Positions 18,673-27,090 are shown, numbered from the stretch's first letter. The stretch: 64,000 nucleotides of DNA from Faecalispora jeddahensis (GCF_000577335.1 NZ_CBYL010000003.1:1-64000), one strand, 5' to 3'. Program-made: numbers and translations. Notes: generated by a model from the sequence alone, not told the origin.

Positions 18673-19751
18673 CAGTCGGCCACCTCGCTCACCGTGATCA
18701 TCCCGATTGTCGGCACCTGGTATGCGGCAAAGCTTTTTTGCAGGGACAGATTGGCGCTGGCGCCGTTTATGGTCACGGTACCAACATCGACAATGCTCTC
18801 ATGTGCGTTCAGGATATTCGCGACCAGCTTTGCGTAAAACAGCGTTTCCGCGGCAAAATCGATGCTGCCGATATAATCGGCAATTGCCTGTTCCACCGAC
18901 GGTCTTACAAGCTCTAAGCTGGCTCCGGCTCTCAATCGAATCTGCGCCGTTACATTCACAGGCAGATTAACAGAGGTTCCCACTGTTACCGTGTGGCCGA
19001 TCGGCGCGATTCCGTCACCGTCTGTGCCCATTACAGTCTGCACCTTGTCCACCAGCGTTTGCGTGGCGGTGTTACCCTGTTCATCGCCAATGATCAGCCC
19101 AACCCGGCCGGCGCCCATCGAAGGGGCGCCGAATACCTGAACGGTTCCCACGCCGTCAATGGCCAACGTTTTTTCCTTGTAGTCCGCGATGTTTCCCCCG
19201 TAGGGCTGCTGCCGCACTGCTGTGTGAAACCGTGCACGAAGATCATCATCGCTTTCCTGATCCCGCGCGGGGATGAGCGCGGGGGCAACCAGCTCCGCCG
19301 ACGCAAGGCCGTTGATGTTGTCCACCGGCAAAATGGTGCCGCCATAGGCATTGCCCTGAATGCCGGATTGGTCGCAGATGGCTTTGTACTGGCCTGCCAC
19401 AAGCCTTTCCGTGACGGTAAAGGAGATATCCTGCACTGCAAAACGGCTGCCAATCGGAATATCTTTCGGCGCACCGGAGCCATCGAAGGTGTTGATCTGC
19501 CGTACTGCCTGCGTCGCTTGTTCGCGGTCGATGCCGAAATCCGATGTAACCCGATCCAGCCATTCCTCCTGTGCCGTATCTGCAAACAGCAGGTCTGTCA
19601 AATACGCGATCATATAGGCCTGCTGGGCCAGCACAAAAGCTGTCGACGCCAACGTGTGGTAAATGATGCTTCCTTCGCGCTTGTCGATGTCGTCCGGCAC
19701 CTGATCCAGCATCTGCTTCAGGATTGCTTCGTACTCATAAGCTTCAGCCAA
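18672..19751 (-). CDS. xkdT: Baseplate J/gp47 family protein
   Basis: A 359-residue baseplate wedge protein. Family marks: N-terminal DDIDKREGSIIYHTLA, the RESDDDLRARF-type block (ARDQESDDDLRARFH, about residues 165-180) and GGNIADYKEKTLAIDGVGTVQVF. It starts at a TTG with GAGAGGAG upstream and overlaps xkdS. It builds the ring from which the sheath contracts. Confidence 0.92.
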   Translation of the reverse strand: MAEAYEYEAILKQMLDQVPDDIDKREGSIIYHTLASTAFVLAQQAYMIAYLTDLLFADTAQEEWLDRVTSDFGIDREQATQAVRQINTFDGSGAPKDIPIGSRFAVQDISFTVTERLVAGQYKAICDQSGIQGNAYGGTILPVDNINGLASAELVAPALIPARDQESDDDLRARFHTAVRQQPYGGNIADYKEKTLAIDGVGTVQVFGAPSMGAGRVGLIIGDEQGNTATQTLVDKVQTVMGTDGDGIAPIGHTVTVGTSVNLPVNVTAQIRLRAGASLELVRPSVEQAIADYIGSIDFAAETLFYAKLVANILNAHESIVDVGTVTINGASANLSLQKSFAAYQVPTIGMITVSEVAD

Positions 19752-20133
19752 GCGTTACACTCCTCTCCGTGTTAAAATCCCCAAAGATGGTATTTACTGT
19801 AAAGCGTACATTTGCGGCTTCCCGATCAAAATCAATGGTAAAATCAGAGATTCCTGTAATCCGGTCATCCTCGCCGAGCGCCTCTTCGATACGCCGCCGC
19901 AAATCCGCCTTTCCATATTCACGGTCCTTTCCGATCAAATCGGCGAGCTCCACACCATAATCATACGAAAAAATGTCGTAGAAAAAGCGCTCTGTAGAAA
20001 GCGCCAGATCAGCCGCCTGCGCGGCGGCCTCTTTTCCATCGATCATCCCCTGCAGGCGGTTCCCGGACAGCCTCCATGTTTTAGAGGGATGAAAACTGTT
20101 TGTATCATCGCCATAGGTTTTCAATACGCTCAT
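19744..20133 (-). CDS. xkdS: XkdS-like baseplate protein (DUF2634)
   Basis: A 129-residue protein corresponding to PBSX XkdS and functionally to T4 gp25-like lysozyme-fold wedge proteins. Seen: KTWRLSGNRLQGMIDG near the N-terminus, then STERFFYDIFSYDYGVEL and YGKADLRRRIEEAL. Its ATG overlaps the preceding stop in an ATGA. Position between the XkdR and XkdT homologues agrees. Confidence 0.85.
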   Translation of the reverse strand: MSVLKTYGDDTNSFHPSKTWRLSGNRLQGMIDGKEAAAQAADLALSTERFFYDIFSYDYGVELADLIGKDREYGKADLRRRIEEALGEDDRITGISDFTIDFDREAANVRFTVNTIFGDFNTERSVTLG

Positions 20134-20369
20134 CCAATCACCCCTATCACTGCAAATCGCTGGCCGCCGTGCTTTTGAATCAGGCTGACCCGCGCTCCGA
20201 TCGTTACTGTAAGCCCCTTCGGCACATCCACCATTTCGAGAGGAACCACCAAGGGCCGGTTATCTATCTTAATACTGGAACTTCCCCATGTTCCATAGAT
20301 CAGATCGCACAGGGCCTCATTTTGCAGATATTCTTTTACGATGCTTTTAATTGCGGTATTTAAATCCAT
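20130..20369 (-). CDS. xkdR: XkdR-like protein (DUF2577)
   Basis: A 79-residue protein starting MDLNTAIKSIVKEY and containing LVVPLEMVDVPKGLTVTIG and RVSLIQKHGGQRFAV, an OB-like small baseplate protein as in XkdR. The ATG at 20369 is chosen; an in-frame TTG five codons earlier overlaps the xkdQ end and lacks a better RBS. Coupled on both sides by overlaps. Confidence 0.8.
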   Translation of the reverse strand: MDLNTAIKSIVKEYLQNEALCDLIYGTWGSSSIKIDNRPLVVPLEMVDVPKGLTVTIGARVSLIQKHGGQRFAVIGVIG

Positions 20370-20373
20370 ATCA

Positions 20374-21312
20374 TCACCACACAAATTTTAATTCCAGATT
20401 CATGGTGTGCTTGTTGTGACCAAAATTGTGTGTTACCTGGTCTGCAACCGCCCACAAATCCAGACCGGCCTCGGCGATTTTTATCCGGATGCCGCTGCCG
20501 CCAAACACCCGGGTATCCCCCATGCAGTCGATCTTCAGGGTTTGAGTTTCCCGGTTTTTCAGCTGCAACAGCTGATTCGCACGCACCGCCAGCTGGGATT
20601 CATTCAGATTGGCGCTTACCTTATCAAAAAGCATCAGCTTTCCCCAGTTTTTGATGTTACCGGGATCCATCGAAACATAGCTATTACAGATGCCTGTTTT
20701 GCTATCGTCCCTGGCTACTTTAATGTAGTTGTAGGTATCCTCGTCGATGGAGCGCTCATAATCAAAGCCGGTTCCCATCGAGCCGTCTCCGATCAGAATC
20801 GGCAGCCGCAGGTCTACAAGATCGCGCAGCTCAATCGCTCCGAAGTGATCTCGCAGAACATACCAGTATCCGTTTGTATACAGATTTTCCTCGATCGATT
20901 TGTAAATCATATCCAGGTGAGTCTGATTATCAAATCGATACTGTGTCAGCTTTGCAACAGTGCTGTCAACCTGGCCAAGCCTCACCCGGTCGCCGATGGC
21001 CGCCGCTACCGTATTTAAAAACTCCGACAGGGTACCAACAGGCCGGATGATGGAGTTTTTCGCTTTGAAATATCTCAGCTGGTCGTAGCAGACACAACTA
21101 AATTTTTTCGTATCCTGCTTTGTCGTAAAGAGAAAGCCATAAAAGATATTTGCATTACCGTAAGTGAAAACAACCGTGCTGCCATTCGGGAACATTCCAG
21201 CTTTCAAGGAAGGGTAATCAAAAGTCAACTGCCCGGCTCCGTTGTTCCAGGAAGATTGATAGGTCACGTTCAGCGCGATATCAGAAATATCGGTATTGTT
21301 GATCAAAAGCAT
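20374..21312 (-). CDS. xkdQ: XkdQ-like baseplate hub protein
   Basis: A 312-residue protein of the XkdQ/YqbQ group, the gpD/gp27-like hub through which the tail tube ends. Seen: N-terminal beta-rich segment (ALNVTYQSSWNNGAGQLTFD), the VCYDQLRYFKAKNS block and a NYIKVARDD block. RBS AGGTGATG before the ATG. Older annotations call this family a hydrolase, but no catalytic motif is visible here. Confidence 0.8.
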   Translation of the reverse strand: MLLINNTDISDIALNVTYQSSWNNGAGQLTFDYPSLKAGMFPNGSTVVFTYGNANIFYGFLFTTKQDTKKFSCVCYDQLRYFKAKNSIIRPVGTLSEFLNTVAAAIGDRVRLGQVDSTVAKLTQYRFDNQTHLDMIYKSIEENLYTNGYWYVLRDHFGAIELRDLVDLRLPILIGDGSMGTGFDYERSIDEDTYNYIKVARDDSKTGICNSYVSMDPGNIKNWGKLMLFDKVSANLNESQLAVRANQLLQLKNRETQTLKIDCMGDTRVFGGSGIRIKIAEAGLDLWAVADQVTHNFGHNKHTMNLELKFVW

Positions 21313-21316
21313 TGCA

Positions 21317-22159
21317 TCACCTACCTAATGCTTTCTGACGTTCGGCGAGATCGGCTCTGGCCGCTTTTTTAAATGCATCGAACGCCCCGCCGATCGCATT
21401 AAATACTTTTTGCATGTCCGCCGCTCCACGTTCTGCAGCCACTTTACTGGCTTCCGATGAATAAATATAGGATCTATCTTTTATCATCGCTGGATTCGTA
21501 ACGGGTTTTCCTGTATCTTTATCAGAAAGCCCGCCCCAAGCCGTTCTTTTCACGACATATTCTCCCGTTTTAGTGTCGAGCACTTTAAGCACGCCACCAA
21601 TTACCGCTGATTGAGGGCCTTGAACCACCTTACTATCAGAACCGCTGCCTCCGCTACCCTTTTTTTCATCCTTCTTCATTTTGTACGGCGTGGTTTTACT
21701 GTTAAAAGCGACTGTCTTCAGAATAGCAGGCACTTTCCCAGGGCGCTGAATGTACGGAATTGCCGTCGTTCTCACACCGGCTGCTTTATATTCCGTCACC
21801 TTTACCGTCACACTGTAAACGCCGGGGTATTCCTCCTTTTTGCTGTACCCGGTCAGATAGCCAGACATCGATTCACTCCGGTTGTCTGAAACAAAAATAA
21901 AACGACTGGGGTCTTTGGTAGCGAGCAGCACCTCAAACGCTGTGAAAGCCTTGCTGGCGGCAGACCAATTCGGCAGCCCGTTCAGATTTTTCTCCGTCAT
22001 TTCGCATTCGATCGTCCACGTGCGCAGCTTTCGGGATTCCGGCACCGGGAAGAAACCCTGCCCGATGCCGTCATAAGAGGTAATCTCGCGTTCGCCGTCG
22101 TCGTTGACGCTCTTTATTCCATACAACAAAATACCGCCCAAATTAATATAGTAGGTCAT
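21317..22159 (-). CDS. XkdP-position tail protein without a recognisable LysM
   Basis: A 280-residue protein in the place of XkdP, between tape measure and hub. The first 150 residues (GGILLYGIKSVNDDGEREITSY, LRTWTIECEMTE, YPGVYSVTVKVTEY) resemble the tail-side domain of XkdP. The usual C-terminal LysM peptidoglycan-binding module is not seen; instead there is a Lys/Gly/Ser-rich linker at about 170-185 and an unfamiliar C-terminal domain. The ATG overlaps the tape measure stop (ATGA). Confidence 0.65.
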   Translation of the reverse strand: MTYYINLGGILLYGIKSVNDDGEREITSYDGIGQGFFPVPESRKLRTWTIECEMTEKNLNGLPNWSAASKAFTAFEVLLATKDPSRFIFVSDNRSESMSGYLTGYSKKEEYPGVYSVTVKVTEYKAAGVRTTAIPYIQRPGKVPAILKTVAFNSKTTPYKMKKDEKKGSGGSGSDSKVVQGPQSAVIGGVLKVLDTKTGEYVVKRTAWGGLSDKDTGKPVTNPAMIKDRSYIYSSEASKVAAERGAADMQKVFNAIGGAFDAFKKAARADLAERQKALGR

Positions 22160-23670
22160 GCGTACACCCCCGCTGGCTGAAGCTGCTGATTCTGGTAGAC
22201 CATGTCCCCCAGGCTGAGGTTGATTTCGTTGAGGTCTGCCGTCTGGCTTACATTTTGGTTTTGGATGATAACCTGCGGCACAAACTGCTGCATCCGGAAC
22301 ACCGCCATCGCCTTCTGCGCAGCCAGATCAAACTGGTACCGCAGCACTTCCTTTTGGATTTCCACCTCACCGGTCACCGCAATCGGAGCCGTGTTGGTAA
22401 TCTCTGCTTGAACCTTCTGATTCATTGCGCTCAGAGTCGGTGTTTTAGAATCAGCCATCTCTTTTTTGGCATTGGCGTGCGCCTGATCCAGATCATCAAA
22501 CATTCCATTTTGCGTGGTATCCGGCAACAAATTATCCAGAAAGCTAAATGCAGCGACTCCCGCTATTCCTCCGGCAATCGAAGCAATGATTTTATAAATG
22601 TTTCCGGAGGCAATGCCCGTCGCTAAATTCATCACCTCAGTCATAATAGCAGCCATTTTCATTGCAGTCTGATAAATAGCCAGTGCAATAACGACTGTTT
22701 TTAAAACAGAAATCAATGTGCTGCTGTTGTCTGCCACCCACTGCATCGCGTAGCCAAGCATCTGCATTCCGTTGCCGACCGCATTGAAGAACCAGTCAAA
22801 GCCGCCGGATAGCAACTGATCGTTGAGCTGCTGGAGCAGGATGGACAATCCCTGAACCACCGAGCTGGACTGGTCCCCCATGGCATATTGCATGTTTTCA
22901 CCAAACCTGGCCGCCTGTGTCTGCAAAGAGAGGAAATTTTTCTCCACCATTTCCTGCGTAGCACCAAAGCTGTTGAACACACCGTCAAGGTAGTCGATGG
23001 CCCCGCCCATGTCTCCGCTGCCGGTGAAGCCCTTTATCGTTTCCTCGTCCACTCCGGCAATGTGGTAGTTATCCTGGATTCCTGAGGCATCGCCCGCTAG
23101 CAGCGCCTGCACGGAAGAAACTGCATTATCGGCTCCCTGAGACGGATCCCGCGCATAAAGGCGTTCCGCCAGCCCGTACATCCCGGTTAATTCATCCGGA
23201 TCGTGCGTATATGGCAAAAAAGCTTTCGTTGCATTTTGAACTCCAGCAATCCCCAATACAGATTTCTGCGCACCGTAGGCTTCGGTGTAATTGTATAGAG
23301 CGGAACCGGCTGTCTCGCTGCCAAGCATCGATTGAAGCGAAATTTCCTGTACCTGTTGATTCGCTCCGTTCTTTACGCCGCTGACCATCAGATCAAGTGC
23401 TTTTTTTCCCAGCTTAGCCTTTGAAATCGTGTCAGAAATTTTTTGATTGATTTTGCCAATCCCATTCGAAGCATCGTTCGAAACGTTCTTGATGTTTGCA
23501 AGCCCGCTTTTAAACTCCTGTGTCGCGGTCAAGGCCATTTTCTGGTAGCTTCGATATTTTTTAGAGGTTTGCAGAATCTTTTCCATATTGGCAGAGTATT
23601 GGTCTGCCAGTTTCAGAAGATCATCTAAAGTATTTGCGATAGGGATCACCCCTTTTCCGTTATGGTGCAT
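22156..23670 (-). CDS. Tail tape measure protein
   Basis: A protein of up to 504 residues that sets tail length. Residues 10-100 are helical, a predicted membrane-active hydrophobic stretch lies at about 310-375 (VLKTVVIALAIYQTAMK, IIASIAGGIAGVAAFSFL), and the C-terminus is Gln/Asn-rich. The position after the frameshifted chaperone is diagnostic. The start is uncertain: the ATG at 23670 has no RBS, whereas AAGGGGTGA stands correctly before an ATC codon at 23640 (peptide then begins at ANTLDD). At roughly 1.5 A per residue the tail would be about 75 nm, short for a contractile tail. Confidence 0.8.
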   Translation of the reverse strand: MHHNGKGVIPIANTLDDLLKLADQYSANMEKILQTSKKYRSYQKMALTATQEFKSGLANIKNVSNDASNGIGKINQKISDTISKAKLGKKALDLMVSGVKNGANQQVQEISLQSMLGSETAGSALYNYTEAYGAQKSVLGIAGVQNATKAFLPYTHDPDELTGMYGLAERLYARDPSQGADNAVSSVQALLAGDASGIQDNYHIAGVDEETIKGFTGSGDMGGAIDYLDGVFNSFGATQEMVEKNFLSLQTQAARFGENMQYAMGDQSSSVVQGLSILLQQLNDQLLSGGFDWFFNAVGNGMQMLGYAMQWVADNSSTLISVLKTVVIALAIYQTAMKMAAIMTEVMNLATGIASGNIYKIIASIAGGIAGVAAFSFLDNLLPDTTQNGMFDDLDQAHANAKKEMADSKTPTLSAMNQKVQAEITNTAPIAVTGEVEIQKEVLRYQFDLAAQKAMAVFRMQQFVPQVIIQNQNVSQTADLNEINLSLGDMVYQNQQLQPAGVYA

Positions 23671-23704
23671 ATTGAGAAATTTACCGAACTAGATGGAGCC
23701 GAAA

Positions 23705-23725
23705 GCGGCGGATGAAATCCGCCGC
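23705..23725. other. Perfect hairpin inside the tail operon
   Basis: GCGGCGGAT, GAA loop, ATCCGCCGC: a 9-bp GC-rich stem immediately after the stop of the chaperone extension and before the tape measure. There is no U-tract, so it may be a processing or mRNA-stability element rather than a terminator. Confidence 0.5.
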
Positions 23726-23726
23726 A

Positions 23727-23887
23727 TCATTTTTTTCTCATCTCATTGTTTACGATCAGGTCGCTTGCTATGATCAGGGCGCGCTCCTGTACCGACAGCT
23801 CCATAAAATCGCGGGGAAGAATGTTGTGATTCTGCAGGGCCAGATGGACGTAGAAATAAAATCCGTCTTCACCCTGCTCAATCAGTT
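23727..23887 (-). CDS. Minus-1 frame extension of the tail assembly chaperone
   Basis: Continues the chaperone after a -1 shift at the slippery site: next codon CTG (L), then IEQGEDGFYFYVHLAL and a helical end finishing NNEMRKK, stop at 23727-23729. It adds 52 residues, giving a fused 181-residue product. No start codon with an RBS is available for independent translation. This is the arrangement of G and GT in lambda-type and XkdN in PBSX-type tails, where the long form binds the tape measure. Confidence 0.75.
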
Positions 23888-24271
23888 TTTTGCCTCTTCC
23901 ACCTTTTTCCCAAAGTCAACCGTCACATCGGCGTGCTCGTTATAAATGCTGAGCAGCGCTCCGATTTCGCCGGCGGTGAACATGGATTTGAGCGCATCCG
24001 TGGGGCTCAGGATTTTTCTGCCTTCCCTTTCAGAAAGAGCATCCAGCAGCTCCGCGCTGCGCAGATTCGGGCGTACCAGGCTCGCGGCAATGGTGGGGTA
24101 AAGCGCCTCCAGCCCTTTGAGCCCTTTGGTCTGTACCTCAGCCGACATCTGCGCCATTTCATCCGCAGTCAGCACACGCATTTCAAATTCTGCGTCGCCA
24201 AAGCTGTTCAGCTTGAATGTCGCGTTGGGCTTTCGGTCAGGATGCAAAAACTGCATCAGTGACTTGTCCAT
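23882..24271 (-). CDS. xkdN: Tail assembly chaperone (XkdN-like), short form
   Basis: A 129-residue protein between tube and tape measure genes, the constant place of the tail assembly chaperone. It begins MDKSLMQFLHPDRKPNATF and is mostly helical after residue 35. The last codons before the stop are GCA AAA AAC TGA, a slippery site for -1 frameshifting. GGAGGCGGGAGA precedes the ATG. Confidence 0.8.
   Translation of the reverse strand: MDKSLMQFLHPDRKPNATFKLNSFGDAEFEMRVLTADEMAQMSAEVQTKGLKGLEALYPTIAASLVRPNLRSAELLDALSEREGRKILSPTDALKSMFTAGEIGALLSIYNEHADVTVDFGKKVEEAKN
23885..23891 (-). promoter_or_regulatory. Slippery heptamer for -1 frameshifting
   Basis: A AAA AAC in the chaperone frame, directly before the UGA. 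A Shine-Dalgarno-like stretch (AGGTGGAAGAGG) lies just upstream, which can stimulate -1 shifting. Confidence 0.7.
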
Positions 24272-24283
24272 TCTCCCGCCTCC

Positions 24284-24724
24284 TTATGCCAGATCAAAAT
24301 CGTTGAAGGTAAATGTAGTTTCAATGGTCTGGGCGTTGTCGCTGCTGTCATCCAGCGCAATCAAGCCGATATTGGCGAGGATGACATCCGACAGAGTCAC
24401 CCCGATTCGGTCATATTGAGAGCCCGCAGCGTCTGCGTAAAACTGCAGACTGATATTGGGAGCCGAACCGCCATTTTTGTAATCGCGCATCGCCTGAATA
24501 AAGGCGGGCGTGGTGTGATAATATGTCATATCGCCGCTGCCCTTGAGCCCGCGCTGCGCGGCCTGTTCCATCGGGTCGTTCAAAAAGCGTCTGTTTTCCA
24601 CAACGGCCTCTAATTTGGCGGTGATTTTAGAAATCTTAAACGCCGGAACAATAGAGCCGTTCAGTCGAATAAATGCCTCTCCGTCATGTCCGGAGAACAC
24701 GTCCTGCAATCTTGTTTTTGCCAT
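24284..24724 (-). CDS. xkdM: Tail tube protein (XkdM-like)
   Basis: A 146-residue protein forming the inner tail tube. It has the features of the XkdM family: N-terminal GHDGEAFIRLNG, central KLEAVVENRRFLNDPMEQ and a C-terminal beta part ending TFTFNDFDLA. AAGGAGGG precedes the ATG. It follows the sheath gene by 13 nt, as in all contractile-tail operons. Confidence 0.88.
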   Translation of the reverse strand: MAKTRLQDVFSGHDGEAFIRLNGSIVPAFKISKITAKLEAVVENRRFLNDPMEQAAQRGLKGSGDMTYYHTTPAFIQAMRDYKNGGSAPNISLQFYADAAGSQYDRIGVTLSDVILANIGLIALDDSSDNAQTIETTFTFNDFDLA

Positions 24725-24737
24725 TCCTTATCCCTCC

Positions 24738-26003
24738 TTACAGTGCGGTTACGGTGACATAGATCTTATCCACCGTATCCACTGCTTTGATGCCCACGAT
24801 TACGTTTACCGCGTCACGCTCCGTACCGGCTGTCACGGTGATATCGTCCGCAGAAAAATCTTCAATGTATCCCGGCGCAAGGTAGTTCTGAGAGGTCATC
24901 TCGAACACCATCGCTTTGATCTGCGCGCGCCCTTCCACACTGTTGCGGATTTTGCCGACACATTTGGTGTCGAGCAGCTTTTGCAGGTCGCCCTGATACT
25001 TCTGCAGCGTGCGCATGACCAGACCCTTTCCAAAATCTTTCGGATGATCCTCGTCAAACGTGGTCAGGCTGGTAATGTCATACAAGACGGACGGGGAGCC
25101 ATACAGCGGCACAAACAGCACTTCGCCGTTTTGCGTCCTGCTGATCTGCTGGTCACGGGTCAAATGCGGCCTCACATCCGTCCAGCCGGTAATTCCCCGG
25201 CAGTAGGTCAGGCTGTTCACTACTCCGGCCTGCGCAATCAAACCGGCCAGTGTGGCACAGGATTCCGCCGGTGTCAGCTCATAATCGGCCGTTACGCCGC
25301 CGGTGGAATTGCAAACATAAATATTTTCGCTGTCCGGATGAACGCCGGCCACAACGCCCTGCACATAGGCTTTGTTAGCGTTTTGTTCCTTTACAAAGGA
25401 CACCACGTCAGCCGCACGATCCGAATCCGTGCTGCAAATCACGTTGTATTCCCGCTTTTCCAGTTCTGCGAAAAATCCGGTGTAATCGCTTTCTACCGCG
25501 CCGTCGGTACCGCCGGTCAGCTTTACAGTGGCTGCCGTCAGAATCTCGGTGCCGGAGAGCGCCACATAATACGGCGAAAAGTCTGCTGCGGTCGAAATGA
25601 TCTGCGAATCCACCTCCTGTGTGCCAAGATAGGTCTTAACGAGCCATTTTTCGCCGCTGGCGGAGATTACGACGGAAAGGTCGTTTCCGCGTGTGCCGGG
25701 GAAACCCGCTTCTGCGGTGATACCGGTGGAAACCTCTGCGGAAGCCTTCACACCTGCGGTGTTGAGGCGATACAGAATCAGCTGTTTTGCCCCGTTCATG
25801 ACTTCTCGCACCAGCTTCATCGCGGGATCAGAAGTTTTATACCCCAGCGAATAAAGCGTATTGTCGCCTGCATTGATAACCGTCACCTGGTCGCCCCAAT
25901 GAAGAGGCAGGGCCATCGCCACAACGCCGGTAACGCTCAGATCAGCATCGCGGGCTCCGGATTTCAGCTCGATGTTAGTGCCTGGCAAGATTTTTGTAAT
26001 CAA
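24738..26003 (-). CDS. xkdK: Contractile tail sheath protein
   Basis: A 421-residue sheath subunit, defining the tail as contractile. Seen: PGTNIELKSG start, the RGNDLSVVISASGE block, the subtilisin-like central fold and a typical C-terminal domain (FGKGLVMRTLQKYQGDLQKL, then KAVDTVDKIYVTVT) that interlocks sheath rings. It starts at a TTG with AAGGAG 10 nt upstream; no better in-frame ATG exists. Length is close to XkdK (about 430-470). Confidence 0.93.
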   Translation of the reverse strand: MITKILPGTNIELKSGARDADLSVTGVVAMALPLHWGDQVTVINAGDNTLYSLGYKTSDPAMKLVREVMNGAKQLILYRLNTAGVKASAEVSTGITAEAGFPGTRGNDLSVVISASGEKWLVKTYLGTQEVDSQIISTAADFSPYYVALSGTEILTAATVKLTGGTDGAVESDYTGFFAELEKREYNVICSTDSDRAADVVSFVKEQNANKAYVQGVVAGVHPDSENIYVCNSTGGVTADYELTPAESCATLAGLIAQAGVVNSLTYCRGITGWTDVRPHLTRDQQISRTQNGEVLFVPLYGSPSVLYDITSLTTFDEDHPKDFGKGLVMRTLQKYQGDLQKLLDTKCVGKIRNSVEGRAQIKAMVFEMTSQNYLAPGYIEDFSADDITVTAGTERDAVNVIVGIKAVDTVDKIYVTVTAL

Positions 26004-26017
26004 TCTTTCTCAGCTCC

Positions 26018-26497
26018 TTACAGTGTTATATTTTGGTCTGCATGTCCGATGATCGGATCATCGGGCACGTCAGTTTCCCATACTTTTACGGTACCGGCCA
26101 CTTGGGCCAGCCCATCTGCAATACTTGAATTCCTGGAGAAGCACCGGAATATTCCGATTTCGCTTTGGAGCCGATCGAAGCTCTGTTCCAGCAGGAAGAT
26201 GGTATTCTGCAGCTCCCGGCGGTCAGCGCTGTCGACCGGAACATAGGTGATTTTCAGCATGAATTCGTATTCCGACGTCAGCTTCAGCCGCTTTTTGTTT
26301 GCAATAGAATCATAGTCAATGAAAAAGGCCGGGGCAACGGCGGTCTGCGGCAAACCAATATAGGTCTCGGCATCCGGGAATAGGGTGGCGGTAAGCTGTG
26401 CCGCAGCCAGCATCAAGTGATCAGAAATCGTCAGGGTGCCATTCTCAATCCCGTTCTGCAGAGACTGCGGAATCGTTATTTTTTCAGATAGTTGCAT
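26018..26497 (-). CDS. Tail terminator-like protein (DUF6838)
   Basis: First gene of the tail operon, 159 residues from the ATG at 26497, which has GGAGG at 6 nt; codons further upstream in frame lack support. The alpha/beta composition (SDHLMLAAAQLTATLFPDAETY near the N-terminus; ISTF-like strands around ITYVPVDSADRRELQ) and its place before the sheath gene fit the tail terminator/DUF6838 family, which caps the tail tube. No capsid-side gene precedes it. Confidence 0.7.
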   Translation of the reverse strand: MQLSEKITIPQSLQNGIENGTLTISDHLMLAAAQLTATLFPDAETYIGLPQTAVAPAFFIDYDSIANKKRLKLTSEYEFMLKITYVPVDSADRRELQNTIFLLEQSFDRLQSEIGIFRCFSRNSSIADGLAQVAGTVKVWETDVPDDPIIGHADQNITL

Positions 26498-26548
26498 GAT
26501 CAACCTCCATTTTATAGAATAAATTGTGTATGCAAACTCATCCAACCA

Positions 26549-26558
26549 CAACATGTTG
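26549..26558. promoter_or_regulatory. Palindrome upstream of the tail operon (possible operator)
   Basis: CAACATGTTG, a 10-bp palindrome 52 nt upstream of the first tail gene. No convincing sigma-A promoter and no Firmicute LexA box was found in this short divergent region. Operator role is a guess. Confidence 0.25.
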
Positions 26559-26639
26559 ATAACTCGGTTGAAACTGTGGAATCACTTCTGTACGAAACCG
26601 CATATCTTGAATCAAACGAAAAGAAATGTGGTGGCAACA

Positions 26640-26945
26640 ATGAGTGGAAGTTACAGAATCTCTATGCGCACTCCAATGGGCCCGCAAAATGGAACGCTCT
26701 CCTTTACAGACGAAGGCGGAACCATTAGCGGTTCGATTCACACAATGGGCAATACCAGTTACTTTAAAAACGGAAAATCAAAAGGAAACTCATTTGAGTT
26801 TTCGGGAATCTTAAATACCGGTCTTTTCCGTTTGAAATATACCGCAAAAGGCGTCGTGAACGGGAACAAACTGGAAGCAACCGCAACAACGGATTACGGT
26901 GTATTCCGAATTTTCGGAACACAAATCTCGGCTCCGATTCATTGA
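26640..26945 (+). CDS. Small beta-rich conserved hypothetical protein
   Basis: A 101-residue protein, MSGSYRISMRTPMGPQNGT then repeated beta segments with G-x-F/L patterns (GTISGSIHTMGN, NSFEFSGILNTG, GNKLEATATTDYG). The even spacing suggests a small beta barrel or lipocalin-like sheet; no signal peptide. The frame opens 38 codons earlier but that part lacks coding character, so the ATG at 26640 is used although its RBS (GGTGG) is weak. AT-rich, divergent from the tail operon, and ended by a hairpin. Function unknown. Confidence 0.6.
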   Translation: MSGSYRISMRTPMGPQNGTLSFTDEGGTISGSIHTMGNTSYFKNGKSKGNSFEFSGILNTGLFRLKYTAKGVVNGNKLEATATTDYGVFRIFGTQISAPIH

Positions 26946-27039
26946 GGGAAAATCTGCTCACAATACTACCGACAATCAGCAGGAATCTTTCCCAGTAGAG
27001 GGAAAGTAAATTTTATTTTTTAAATTAATTAAAAAACAG

Positions 27040-27090
27040 AAACCCTTTGGGTCTTTTCTTTCTTTTGAAGAAAAGGCTCAAAGGGTTTTC
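27040..27090 (+). terminator. Terminator after the small beta-rich gene
   Basis: AAACCCTTTG (27040-27049) pairs with CAAAGGGTTT (27079-27088), with an inner CTTTTCTT/AAGAAAAG stem, followed by TTC. It lies about 95 nt after the stop. Confidence 0.6.

Noticed and set aside
23727-23887. Independent small gene between chaperone and tape measure
   Set aside because: No start codon with an RBS; the frame joins exactly to the slippery heptamer of the upstream gene, so a frameshift extension explains it better.
14570-26497. Complete prophage with attachment sites
   Set aside because: No integrase, no head/packaging genes, no tRNA target and no flanking direct repeat seen at the borders.
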